Source: Archangium_A sp035910535 (GTDB taxonomy: Bacteria > Myxococcota > Myxococcia > Myxococcales > Myxococcaceae). Taken from it: a stretch of DNA of 64,000 bases. The notes below the pieces were generated by a model, which was given only the letters and a program-made list of their open reading frames with translations, did no database searches and was not told the origin of the DNA. The translations under genes were made by a program, and so were the position numbers. Shown in pieces: positions 25,439 to 36,331 of this stretch. The DNA is taken from assembly GCA_035910535.1 (NCBI GenBank), contig JAMHXF010000042.1:62001-126000 (forward strand). Reading direction: 5' to 3'. Position 1 is the stretch's first letter, and each line of letters begins with the position of its first letter.

Positions 25439-26455
25439 ATGGACTTCCTGACGATGACGGCACAGCAGGTCGAGGCGCTCCCCGAACCCAAAGCGCAGGA
25501 GGTGCTCTCGGCGTGGGTCAAGGCTGGCCGCACTGAGCTGCCTTCCGCGCTGCGTGAATCAGCTTCGAAGGCCCACGCGCGCCTCGCGAAGAAGGCGCTG
25601 TACCAACTGCAGTCGAGCGGCGTGACCGTCGAAGAGAAGCGCGTCGAGTCGCCGGAACAACCAGCGCCGCCGACGAACCCGCTGCCGGCCGTGCTCTCGC
25701 ACCAGTTGGGCACCGGTGAGCGCGCGTTCTTCTTCGCGGTGCCGCTGCGTGGTGGCACCGGCCTCGAGGTGTTTCAGGGCGTGGTGCACGACGAGTTCGG
25801 CATCGCTCAAATCGGCAGCGAGAAGGCGAACCGGCAGCAGTACCGCAAGCGCATGAAGGAGCTCGAGACCGACCCCAACTCGCAGATCATGTTGGTGCCC
25901 TTCGAGCGGCTGCAGCTGGAGCTCGGCCGCGCGATGACGCTCAACGAGCGCACGAAGACGGAATACGGCACCGACATCACGCTGATGCTCGAGCGGCTCA
26001 AGGTCACCCCGCAGGATCCCGACGTGGTGATTCCTCCGCTCGAGGCCGGTGACGACGCGAGCCGTGACGCAGCGCTCGCGCTGCACGAGCTGGCCGAAGT
26101 GAAGGAGTGGATGCCCTCGGAGCCGGACCTGGTGGTGCTCTCGAGCCAGGTGAGTGCGCTCGACGTGCTCCCGATGGACGAAGCAAAGAAGCTCGAAAAG
26201 AAAGAGACGCTCGCGAAGAGCCTGGCGGAGCAGATCTTCACGCCGGCCGTGCGGCTCGTCTACGCGCGGCGGCTCTGGTACTCGGCGGAGCTGTTCGACA
26301 ACCGGGGGCGCCCGGCCGACGCCGCCCTCGCGCGCGCCGAAGCACGCCGCCTCGCCCACGAGACGACGCCGAGCCGCTTCGCCGAGCAGCTCTTCGTGAA
26401 GGTGGTGCCGTCGATCAAGCAGCCCAGCGCGGCGGCGCTGCTGGGCAAGCGCTGA
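25439..26455 (+). CDS. Conserved-looking cytoplasmic protein of unknown function
   Basis: 338 residues with no signal peptide or membrane segment. The N-terminal 60 residues are helical (TMTAQQVEALPEPKAQEVLSAW). A linker of Pro and Glu follows, then a domain at about 85-165 with RAFFFAVPLRGGTGLEVFQGVV and DEFGIAQIGSEKANRQQYRKR. The C-terminal half is helical (KKLEKKETLAKSLAEQI). I do not recognise a family; the overall look recalls proteins that monitor or regulate translation. CACAGT ends exactly 7 bases before the ATG, again fitting a leaderless transcript. Its stop abuts the stop of the convergent gene with no gap. Confidence 0.65.
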   Translation: MDFLTMTAQQVEALPEPKAQEVLSAWVKAGRTELPSALRESASKAHARLAKKALYQLQSSGVTVEEKRVESPEQPAPPTNPLPAVLSHQLGTGERAFFFAVPLRGGTGLEVFQGVVHDEFGIAQIGSEKANRQQYRKRMKELETDPNSQIMLVPFERLQLELGRAMTLNERTKTEYGTDITLMLERLKVTPQDPDVVIPPLEAGDDASRDAALALHELAEVKEWMPSEPDLVVLSSQVSALDVLPMDEAKKLEKKETLAKSLAEQIFTPAVRLVYARRLWYSAELFDNRGRPADAALARAEARRLAHETTPSRFAEQLFVKVVPSIKQPSAAALLGKR

Positions 26456-27124
26456 CTATTCGGCGTTCCAGTCGGACGCGGGCATGATCTTCCAGCCCGT
26501 GTCGATGTTCTGAGACTTGAAGCGGATCACGCGCAGAGGCCAGTCGCGCGGCGTCTTCGCGGGGCCTTCGACGGTGGTGATCGTCCACCGGTGAACTTCG
26601 ACCGAGTACTTGCCCTTGGTGCCCGCCTTGCTCAGCACGGCGCGCATCGGGTTCTTCGGGTGCCAGTACACCTCTTTGCCCACGCGCAACGCGTACGTGA
26701 GCACCGCGTGCGACTTCGAGAACTCGGCCGCGCGCTCCTTGGTGGGCGCCAGCAGCTTCTGTGCTTCTTCCGGGCCGACCTCCGTCATCTTGAGATCGTC
26801 GCCGACGGCTTCGACGCCCATCAACTTCGTGAGCGCGGTGCGCCCTGACTTGTCGAGCGCGCTCATCAACTGAACGGCGTGCGCGAGATCGCCGTCTTCG
26901 CGACGCACCGGGTCTTTCGACTTCAGCTTCCAGTTCTCGAGACTGAAGAGCTGCGCGTTCATGGTGACGCCGCCGAGCAGCAGATCTTTGCCTGCTTCAT
27001 CGCCGTTGCCCGTCAACGCGTTCAAGTAGGTCTCAGCGACCTTCTTGGCGTTCGCGTCACCATCATCCTGGGCCAGAGCAGGGAGCGCACAGCAGACGAC
27101 CGCAGCCATCAGCATTCGTGACAT
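26456..27124 (-). CDS. Secreted protein of unknown function
   Basis: 222 residues from the ATG at 27124; an ATG three codons later is equally possible. The signal peptide ends Ala-Leu-Ala-Gln. The mature part has an N-terminal helix (KKVAETYLNALTGNGDEAGKD), like DUF4878-type or SnoaL-like folds of secreted proteins, and a beta-rich C-terminus (SVEVHRWTITTVEG, PLRVIRFKSQ, GWKIMPASDWN). The ending resembles the last strand of a cystatin- or NTF2-like fold. No catalytic residues stand out. It is convergent with the preceding gene and divergent from the metalloprotease gene, with a 66-base intergenic region. Confidence 0.68.
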   Translation of the reverse strand: MSRMLMAAVVCCALPALAQDDGDANAKKVAETYLNALTGNGDEAGKDLLLGGVTMNAQLFSLENWKLKSKDPVRREDGDLAHAVQLMSALDKSGRTALTKLMGVEAVGDDLKMTEVGPEEAQKLLAPTKERAAEFSKSHAVLTYALRVGKEVYWHPKNPMRAVLSKAGTKGKYSVEVHRWTITTVEGPAKTPRDWPLRVIRFKSQNIDTGWKIMPASDWNAE

Positions 27125-27190
27125 GGCCGAGGAGAATTCACCAAAGCCGCGGCCAGCGCCACCGGAACCGCCCGTGCTACACGCGCCGAC

Positions 27191-28720
27191 ATGCGCGCTG
27201 CCCTGCTCGTGAGCGTCGTTTTTCTCCTCGGCTGTGAACCGCCCGTCGACGGCCGCCAGCCGATCATCGTCTCGCGTGAAGAAGCGCTGCGGCCAACAGA
27301 CACCAACAGCGGGCTGATGTGGCGCTTCGAACCCGGCGAAGTCGTCGAGTCGGCCGCGCGCGACGGCGGCATGTTTCGCGTTCACTTCACGCGCAGCGGC
27401 GTCAACGCTGTGCCCGGCGACGCCTTCGTCGAGCAGGTCGAAGACGCGTACGAAGAGGTCGGCGCGCTGTACCACGGGCCGCTCGGCTTCCGGCCGCCGC
27501 TGAGCGACGCGACGGTGACGCCCAACGGAGGCGACGCGCGCTTCGACGTGTACCTGCTCGACTTCGCCCGCCAGGCCGACGGGGCGTTCCGCGTCGATCA
27601 ATGTCCTCCATCGAGCCCCGAGCGCTGCATCGGCTACGTGGTGCAAGAGAATGACTTCACAGGCTACGGCTACCCGAGCACCCTGGTGGCCACGCGCATT
27701 CTCGGCAGCCACGAGTACTTTCACGCGGTGCAGGCGGCCTACGACAACGCGCAAGACGTGATCGTCAGCGAAGGCACGGCGGTGTGGGCCACCGAGCGCT
27801 TCGACCCGTCGACCGACGACTTCGAGCACTTCATCGGCGGCTACTTGAGCACGCCGGAGCGCTCGCTCGATTCACCGCCACCGGGCCCCGTGCCGTCGTT
27901 CGCATACGGCTCGGCGATCTTCTTCAAGTTCCTCACCGAGCGGCATGACGACGCGCTCATTCGCAAGCTGTGGGAGCGCCTCGAGAACGGCCAGGGTGCC
28001 GCGAGCGAGCCTGCGAATCAGGCCGACCCCTCGTGGCTCATTCAGCTCGATGCGTTGCTCGCCAGCGACTACCAGTCGACCTTCGCCGACGAGTTTCGTG
28101 AGTTCGCGAAGTGGAACCTCTTCGTAGGCAGCGCTGCCGACCCGACGCAGAGCTACGCGAATGGCGCGAACTACCCGCTGGTGGCGATGACCACCGTGCA
28201 GCCGCCGCACCGCCTCGAGAGCGCGCGCGTCTTCTATGCGTCGACGCAGTACTTCTTCACCACCGCGCAGGGTCGCTCGTTGATGACGGCGCAGCTCGTC
28301 GACAGCCCGCTGACGACCACCGACGATCTCGAAGACCTCTCCGTCTGGCTGGCGGTGCGCCGCAATGGAAAGAACGAGCAGCTCGTACTGCTCGCGCCGG
28401 GCGTCACCGTCGACGTCACGGGCGCCGCGTTGATCGTCGCGGTCGTCAACACGCGCCGTGGCGCCGTCGGGACGTCGCTGAGCCAACGACCGGGCCTGTG
28501 CATCGGCACGCCTGAAGAGGTCGCGAGCTGCGCTTCGGCGATTCGTGGCGACGTGCCCGACGCCGGTCAGCCCGTCATCGACGCAGGCGTTGAAACCGAT
28601 GCGGGCGTCGAGCCACCTCTGCCTCCGATGGGCTGTGGGTGTGGAATGGGCGGCGCGCCGTTGGTGTTTTTCGCGCTGGCCCTGAGTCGATTGTTCTTCC
28701 GAGGAGCAAGACCTGCATGA
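27191..28720 (+). CDS. MXAN_6640-family-like putative surface metalloprotease with MYXO-CTERM-like tail
   Basis: 509 residues. The signal peptide ends at a Leu-Leu-Gly-Cys lipobox. The protease centre is His-Glu-Tyr-Phe-His within LGSHEYFHAVQAAYDN (about residue 175), with a downstream Glu in SEGTAVWATE as likely third zinc ligand; this is the HExxH...E pattern. The C-terminus has an Asp-Ala-Gly linker, then GCGCGMGG, a hydrophobic segment and a short Arg-containing tail, which fits a myxosortase-type sorting signal. The protein thus appears to carry both an N-terminal lipid anchor and a C-terminal sorting tail. Its stop overlaps the ATG of the downstream HtrA protease gene, so the two are coupled. 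The substrate is unknown. Confidence 0.82.
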   Translation: MRAALLVSVVFLLGCEPPVDGRQPIIVSREEALRPTDTNSGLMWRFEPGEVVESAARDGGMFRVHFTRSGVNAVPGDAFVEQVEDAYEEVGALYHGPLGFRPPLSDATVTPNGGDARFDVYLLDFARQADGAFRVDQCPPSSPERCIGYVVQENDFTGYGYPSTLVATRILGSHEYFHAVQAAYDNAQDVIVSEGTAVWATERFDPSTDDFEHFIGGYLSTPERSLDSPPPGPVPSFAYGSAIFFKFLTERHDDALIRKLWERLENGQGAASEPANQADPSWLIQLDALLASDYQSTFADEFREFAKWNLFVGSAADPTQSYANGANYPLVAMTTVQPPHRLESARVFYASTQYFFTTAQGRSLMTAQLVDSPLTTTDDLEDLSVWLAVRRNGKNEQLVLLAPGVTVDVTGAALIVAVVNTRRGAVGTSLSQRPGLCIGTPEEVASCASAIRGDVPDAGQPVIDAGVETDAGVEPPLPPMGCGCGMGGAPLVFFALALSRLFFRGARPA

Positions 28721-30000
28721 ATTCGATGTTGTTGATGACGGCGCTCTCGTTGGTGACGGGCGATCTCAACTCTCGACGCAGCCCGGTGGTGCAGGTGGTC
28801 GAAAAGGTGTCTCCCGCGGTCGTCTACGTGGGCACCGTGCAGATGGTCGAGACGCGCTTTCGAAACCGCGCGTACGACAACTTCTTCTTCAGCCCGCAGG
28901 AAGAGCGCCGCGCCGTCGAGGGCCTCGGCTCGGGGGTGATCATCGACGCGGCGGGCATCATCGTGACCAACGATCACGTGATCCGCGGCGCGTCTGAAAT
29001 TCACGTGGTGCTGGCCGATGGTCGTCAGCTCGACGCAGAGGTCATCGGCAGTGACTCCGACACAGATCTCGCGGTGCTCAAGGTGAACGCAAAGGGCGCG
29101 CTGCCCGTCGCGAAGCTCGGCACGTCTTCTGACCTGATGATCGGCGAGACGACGATCGCCATCGGCAGCCCGCTGGGCCTCAAGAAGACGGTGACGGTGG
29201 GCGTGCTCTCGGCGCTCGGTCGAACGATTCGTGACGGCGAACGTGTCTTCAACGACTTCCTGCAGACTGACGCGTCGATCAACCCGGGCAACTCCGGCGG
29301 GCCGCTGCTCAACATCGACGGCGAGGTCATCGGCATCAACTCGGCGATCATCGCGTCGGCGCAGAACATCGGCTTCGCGATCCCCGCAGACAAGGTTCGC
29401 CGCATCGTCGCGGAGCTCACGCAGTACGGCAAAGTCAGGCCCTCCTGGGTCGGCCTCGACGTGCAGCCGTTGACGCTCGAGCTCGCACGCCGCCTCGGCT
29501 GGGACCGCACCTACGGCGCGCTCATTTCAAACGTCGAAGAAGGTAGCCCCGCGCAGCTCGCGGGCTTTCAGCGCGGCGACATCGTCACGCAGGTCGGCAC
29601 CACGCAGGTCGAGAGCGCCGACGACCTCTCGAGTCGCTTGAGGTCACTGACCGCCAGGAGCCCCATGCGCTTCGGGCTGTACCGCGCCGGCCAGGAGCTC
29701 GCGCTCGAGCTCTCTCCGACGGAGTTCCCGCAGAAGCTGGTCGACAGCACCGTGTGGGAGCGCCTCGGCCTGCGCCTCAAGCAAGACAAGGCCGGCATGG
29801 TGGTGACGTCGGTGCGCGCGCAGAGCCCCTCGGGAGAAGTGGGGCTCTCGCCCGGCGACGTGGTGTTGCGCGTCAACCAACAGCCCGTGCCGAACGCCGA
29901 AGCGTTCCGCGAGTCGATCATTCAGGCCCGCAGCAAACGCAGCGTGTTGTTGCTCGTGAAGCGGGGCCAGCGCGGCTACTACCTGACGATGCCCTTCTGA
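28717..30000 (+). CDS. HtrA/DegP-family serine protease with two PDZ domains
   Basis: 427 residues from the ATG at 28717, which overlaps the metalloprotease stop (ATGA) and has GAGGAGC upstream. Residues 1-16 are hydrophobic and could be a signal peptide. The trypsin-like domain carries His87 (TNDHVIRGA), Asp117 (SDTDLAVLKV) and Ser193 (NPGNSGGPLL), so it should be active. Two PDZ domains follow, at about 235-325 and 340-425. Proteins of this type degrade or refold damaged envelope proteins. Coupling to a surface metalloprotease suggests they act in the same extracytoplasmic proteolysis step. A small hairpin follows the stop at 30001. Confidence 0.92.
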   Translation: MNSMLLMTALSLVTGDLNSRRSPVVQVVEKVSPAVVYVGTVQMVETRFRNRAYDNFFFSPQEERRAVEGLGSGVIIDAAGIIVTNDHVIRGASEIHVVLADGRQLDAEVIGSDSDTDLAVLKVNAKGALPVAKLGTSSDLMIGETTIAIGSPLGLKKTVTVGVLSALGRTIRDGERVFNDFLQTDASINPGNSGGPLLNIDGEVIGINSAIIASAQNIGFAIPADKVRRIVAELTQYGKVRPSWVGLDVQPLTLELARRLGWDRTYGALISNVEEGSPAQLAGFQRGDIVTQVGTTQVESADDLSSRLRSLTARSPMRFGLYRAGQELALELSPTEFPQKLVDSTVWERLGLRLKQDKAGMVVTSVRAQSPSGEVGLSPGDVVLRVNQQPVPNAEAFRESIIQARSKRSVLLLVKRGQRGYYLTMPF

Positions 30001-30016
30001 CCCTCGATTCAGAGGG
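30001..30016 (+). terminator. Short hairpin after the HtrA gene
   Basis: CCCTC-gattca-GAGGG directly after the stop codon forms a 5-base-pair stem followed by CAAATTG. It is a weak terminator candidate. Confidence 0.35.
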
Positions 30017-30025
30017 CAAATTGAA

Positions 30026-30053
30026 TTGACGCGCCGCTTCCTGCCCGTAGCCT
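30026..30053 (+). promoter_or_regulatory. Promoter of the pseudokinase gene, probably leaderless
   Basis: TTGACG (30026-30031), a 16-base spacer and TAGCCT (30048-30053). The ATG at 30061 begins 7 bases after the -10 hexamer, where transcription would start, so the mRNA is likely leaderless or nearly so. Confidence 0.55.
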
Positions 30054-30060
30054 GCGGAGC

Positions 30061-31881
30061 ATGAGCGCGTACCGCTACCAGGCGTTGGGCCCACTTCAAG
30101 CGGGTGAAGGTTCCCGTGCCTTTCTGGGCCTCGCCATCAGCGCTGAAAACAAGGCGCGACCTGTCGTCATCATCTGGGTTCCTGAAGCGGCCGAGAAAGA
30201 CGCGGCCCTGCTCGCGAAGATCCGCAAGGAGACCGAGCACGCCGCGCAGCTCGATCACCCCAACATCGTCACGGTGATGGGCTTCGCGAAGCTCGACGAA
30301 GGGCACGCGCGCGTCGTCGAGTTCGCCGACGGCGAGTCGCTCCGCAAGATCCTCGACACGGCCAAGAAGCTGCCGCCGCGCATCGCCACCCGCATCGTGT
30401 TGGACGCGTGCACCGGTGTTCACTACGCGCACGTAGCCGGCAACGACGACGGCGCGCCGCTCGTACACGGAGATCTCCGCCCCGAGACGACGCTCATCTC
30501 CTTCCAGGGCATCACCAAGGTCACCGGCTACGGCGCGCTGGCCTTCGCGCCGCGCGAGATCGGCGGTCAGCGCGTGAAGGGGCGCCGCGTGCACTCGGCC
30601 CCCGAGCAGATCATCGGCGGTCGCGAGGCCATCAGCCTGCCGACCGACGTCTACCTGTTGGGCGTGATGCTCTACGAATGCCTGACCGGCGCAGTGCCGT
30701 GGGCCGATCAGGCGGAGTACTTCGATCACGCGGTGCTGACGCTGCCGCTGCCGCCCGCAACGCCCGGCGACATTCCCGAGCAGTTCGAGCCGATCATCCA
30801 GAAGGCGTGCTCGAAGAAGGCGCTCGATCGCTACCCCACTCCGCTGGCGCTGCGTGAAGCGCTCGAAGCGGCGGCCGGCAACGAGGTCGCCAGCACCGAA
30901 GAGCTGACGAAGTTCCTCGAGTCGCTCTTCCCGCAGTCGCACCAGCTTCGCGCCGATCGCCGCCACACCATCGACGCCGGCATCGCCGACTTCGTGCGTC
31001 GTCAGTGGGCCGACCAGGAGCGCAGAGACACCGCGCCGATGATGCGCGCCATCGAAGTGCCCGCGCACCTCATTCCGCCCGGAGTGCCGGCGCCCGTCGC
31101 CGCGCCGCCTCCGAAACCCAAGGCGCCTCCGCCTGCTCCACCCAAAGCACCGGAGCGCGCGTGGACGCAGCCCGAAGAAGAGGACGACAAGAAGAACGAA
31201 GGCAGCTCGACGCCGTGGCTCATCGCGCTCGCGCTCTTCATCGCCGTGGTCGCCGGTTGGTGGGCGTACACGAAGGCCAATGAGCCCATTCCGGGTCGCG
31301 ACCTTCTCGATGCGCCACCGAAGGTGATCGAGGTCGTCGATGCGGGGCCGCCGCCAGTCGTCGAAGAAGATGCAGGCGTTGCTGAAGTCGACGCTGGCAC
31401 CTCCGACGAAGACGCAGGCCTCCCCGTTGAAGTCGATGCGGGCCTCGCGGTCGTCACGCCGCCTCCCGCAGCGCCGAGTGAAGTGAGCGTCAGCATCGCG
31501 TCGTCACCGTCACTCGAGCTGATCCTCGAGGGCGTCTCGCTGGGCAAGACGCCGTGGTCGGGCAAGCTGGCGCCGGGTCGCAAGGTCTTCACGTTGCAGA
31601 GCAAGGGCCTCGGCATCAGCGCCACGCGCGTCATCACCGTGAAGGCTGACGACGTCGACGAGAGCTACACGTTCGAGAAGGGCTTCGTGTCGGTGAAGGC
31701 GCCCGAAGGTGCGGCGGTGTTCATCGACGGCAACCGCATGGGCACGGCGCCGATTCGTGGCGAGATCCCCGTGTACGAAGGCAGCCACAGGATCGAAGTG
31801 CGCGTCGGCCAGTCGAAGTGGGCCGAGCCGTTCACCATCTACGGTGCGCAGCGCGTCTCGTTCAACGTCGAGCTGCAGTGA
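30061..31881 (+). CDS. PEGA-domain pseudokinase, single-pass membrane protein
   Basis: 606 residues with a kinase fold at 1-285 that has lost key catalytic residues. The Lys of the VAIK motif is Trp39 (PVVIIWVPE), HRD is His-Gly-Asp (136-138), the catalytic-loop Asn is Thr, and DFG is Gly-Tyr-Gly (156-158). Helix-C Glu and the C-lobe (SAPEQIIGG, DVYLLGVMLYECLTG) are kept, so this is a folded pseudokinase. A Pro-rich segment (about 345-375), one transmembrane helix (about 388-408) and an Asp-Ala-Gly linker (about 430-470) lead to a C-terminal, probably periplasmic, PEGA domain (VSVKAPEGAAVFIDGNRMGTAP). The topology is that of a transmembrane receptor using a non-catalytic cytoplasmic kinase domain. 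It overlaps the convergent MshEN gene by 20 bases. Confidence 0.85.
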   Translation: MSAYRYQALGPLQAGEGSRAFLGLAISAENKARPVVIIWVPEAAEKDAALLAKIRKETEHAAQLDHPNIVTVMGFAKLDEGHARVVEFADGESLRKILDTAKKLPPRIATRIVLDACTGVHYAHVAGNDDGAPLVHGDLRPETTLISFQGITKVTGYGALAFAPREIGGQRVKGRRVHSAPEQIIGGREAISLPTDVYLLGVMLYECLTGAVPWADQAEYFDHAVLTLPLPPATPGDIPEQFEPIIQKACSKKALDRYPTPLALREALEAAAGNEVASTEELTKFLESLFPQSHQLRADRRHTIDAGIADFVRRQWADQERRDTAPMMRAIEVPAHLIPPGVPAPVAAPPPKPKAPPPAPPKAPERAWTQPEEEDDKKNEGSSTPWLIALALFIAVVAGWWAYTKANEPIPGRDLLDAPPKVIEVVDAGPPPVVEEDAGVAEVDAGTSDEDAGLPVEVDAGLAVVTPPPAAPSEVSVSIASSPSLELILEGVSLGKTPWSGKLAPGRKVFTLQSKGLGISATRVITVKADDVDESYTFEKGFVSVKAPEGAAVFIDGNRMGTAPIRGEIPVYEGSHRIEVRVGQSKWAEPFTIYGAQRVSFNVELQ

Positions 31882-32995
31882 CGCGCTGGGAGATCAGCGC
31901 TTCGTAGCTGCGCGTCACGCTCTGGCTGAGAATCAACAGCTCACCCACGTCGGGCGGCGTGAGCTGCCTGGGCCCGTGGTCGACGTAGAGCAGGTGCACC
32001 AACTTGCCGCGCACCACGAGCGGTAGAATCACCGCCGTCTGCGGGTAGTCGCCGCCGAGCATCCGGTAGAACGTCTCCATGTTCGGCGTGCGCTTCATCG
32101 GGCCGATGAAGTGTGACTTGAGCTGGCTGACGAGCTGGAACGTGTTCGCCTCGCGCAACGTCACGCCGATGCGTTGAACTGCGCGCTCGCGAACGCCCCG
32201 CCCCATGCCGTGCCAGCCGGTGACGAGCTCCCCGCGCACATTGAGCAGCAGCGAGCGACGGAACCTGCCCTTGGCGAACTGCAGCACCGTGCGCGCGATG
32301 TCTTCGCGATCGGTGCTGGTCTTCAACTGAGCCTGCGCTTCGACGAACGTGAGCGCCGGGTACTTCGGCGCTTCAGCGACGGGCGCGTCTTCTTCGATGG
32401 CCGCGCCTTGAATGATCTCTTCTTCCTCCTCGGTGCCGCCGAGCGAGGCCTGCGCGTAGATCTTCGCGAAGTCGTCTTCGTTGATGAGCTCTTCGACGTC
32501 GCCGGGCTTCGGCGCGCGCTCGTCTTTCTTCTTCGACGGTCGCAGCGCGTTCATGTCGATGGGCCGCATGGGCCTGAACGCCTTGCTGTGCGTGCGCAGC
32601 AGCTGGTTCATGCGGAACTCGGGGATCACCACCGAGATCACCCGCTTGCCGGCCTTGAAGCCCAACGCGTCGGTGGCCTTGAGTTGATTCGGGCCCAGCA
32701 CTGCGACGGTGAGCCGCGTGGCGTCGACGCGCATGGGGAGCACTTCTTGATCGTCGTAGAACCGGCGATCGACCAGCGCGAGCGCCTGCGGGTCGGGGAC
32801 CATTTCACCCGCTGCAAACGGCAGGTTGTGCTGACGCCCCAGCACGCGCGCGAGGTCAGCCTCTTTCAAGAACCCGAGCTCGACGAGGTTGGTGCCGAGG
32901 CGGCCGCCGTGAATGACCTGCGTCTCGAGTGCCTCCTCGAGTTGCAGCGGTTGCACCAGCTTCTCTTCAAGCAGCAGTTCGCCCAGTCGCGCCAC
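31862..32995 (-). CDS. MshEN-domain protein, possible cyclic-di-GMP binder
   Basis: 377 residues from a GTG at 32995 with AAGGAG six bases upstream. Residues 1-60 hold two copies of the MshEN (GspE N-terminal) motif: RLGELLLEEKLVQPLQLEEAL and RLGTNLVELGFLKEADLARVL, with Gln before each turn. In MshE-type ATPases this motif binds cyclic-di-GMP. There is no GspE ATPase domain. Instead an acidic linker (about 160-215) leads to a C-terminal domain (about 225-370) with FAKGRFRRSLLLNVRGELVTGW that looks GAF- or roadblock-like. Similar proteins in myxobacteria are annotated as DUF4388 or general secretion-like regulators. It may couple cyclic-di-GMP to motility or secretion. Confidence 0.75.
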   Translation of the reverse strand: MARLGELLLEEKLVQPLQLEEALETQVIHGGRLGTNLVELGFLKEADLARVLGRQHNLPFAAGEMVPDPQALALVDRRFYDDQEVLPMRVDATRLTVAVLGPNQLKATDALGFKAGKRVISVVIPEFRMNQLLRTHSKAFRPMRPIDMNALRPSKKKDERAPKPGDVEELINEDDFAKIYAQASLGGTEEEEEIIQGAAIEEDAPVAEAPKYPALTFVEAQAQLKTSTDREDIARTVLQFAKGRFRRSLLLNVRGELVTGWHGMGRGVRERAVQRIGVTLREANTFQLVSQLKSHFIGPMKRTPNMETFYRMLGGDYPQTAVILPLVVRGKLVHLLYVDHGPRQLTPPDVGELLILSQSVTRSYEALISQRVTAARR

Positions 32996-33008
32996 GATGC
33001 GCTCCTTA

Positions 33009-33388
33009 CTACTCCGGCGCAGCGTCTGGGTGATGCGAGAGCCCGACGAGATTGCCTTCGGGATCGCGCACGTAGAGCGTCCACCCGGTCCGCTTTTCGA
33101 CGGTGACTCCTGCGCGCGTGAGCTCGTCGATGACGTTTTTGCGAGCCGCCGCGTCGATGCGCAGCGCGACCATCGAGAAGCCGAGCACTCCAGCAGGCGT
33201 CACCTCAGGCGCCGCTTCGATCGCCAGAAACGCCGGGCCTTCACCTGCGCTCACCCAGACGCTGCGCAGCGAACCATCGTCGCGATGAAACCGACGCAGC
33301 TCAGTGAGCCCGAGCGTCTTCACGTAGAAGTCGGCGACGCGCTGCACGTCGCGCACCTGAATGGCGATGTGGTGAAAGCCGAGCGTCT

Positions 33389-33392
<4 letters not shown>
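33009..33392 (-). CDS. VOC-family (glyoxalase/bleomycin resistance-like) protein
   Basis: 127 residues from the ATG at 33392, whose first base pair overlaps the stop of the MopE-like gene (ATGA). The fold is the vicinal-oxygen-chelate beta-alpha-beta-beta-beta repeat: FHHIAIQVRDVQRVADFYVKTLG at the start, and the metal-binding Glu in YVRDPEGNLVGL near the end. The first His and this Glu are standard metal ligands. It is soluble and without signal, unlike the surface proteins it follows, so it may be a passenger at the end of their operon. The substrate cannot be predicted. Confidence 0.85.
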
Positions 33393-36319
<2,927 letters not shown>

Positions 36320-36331
36320 TTGGAGCGCAGC

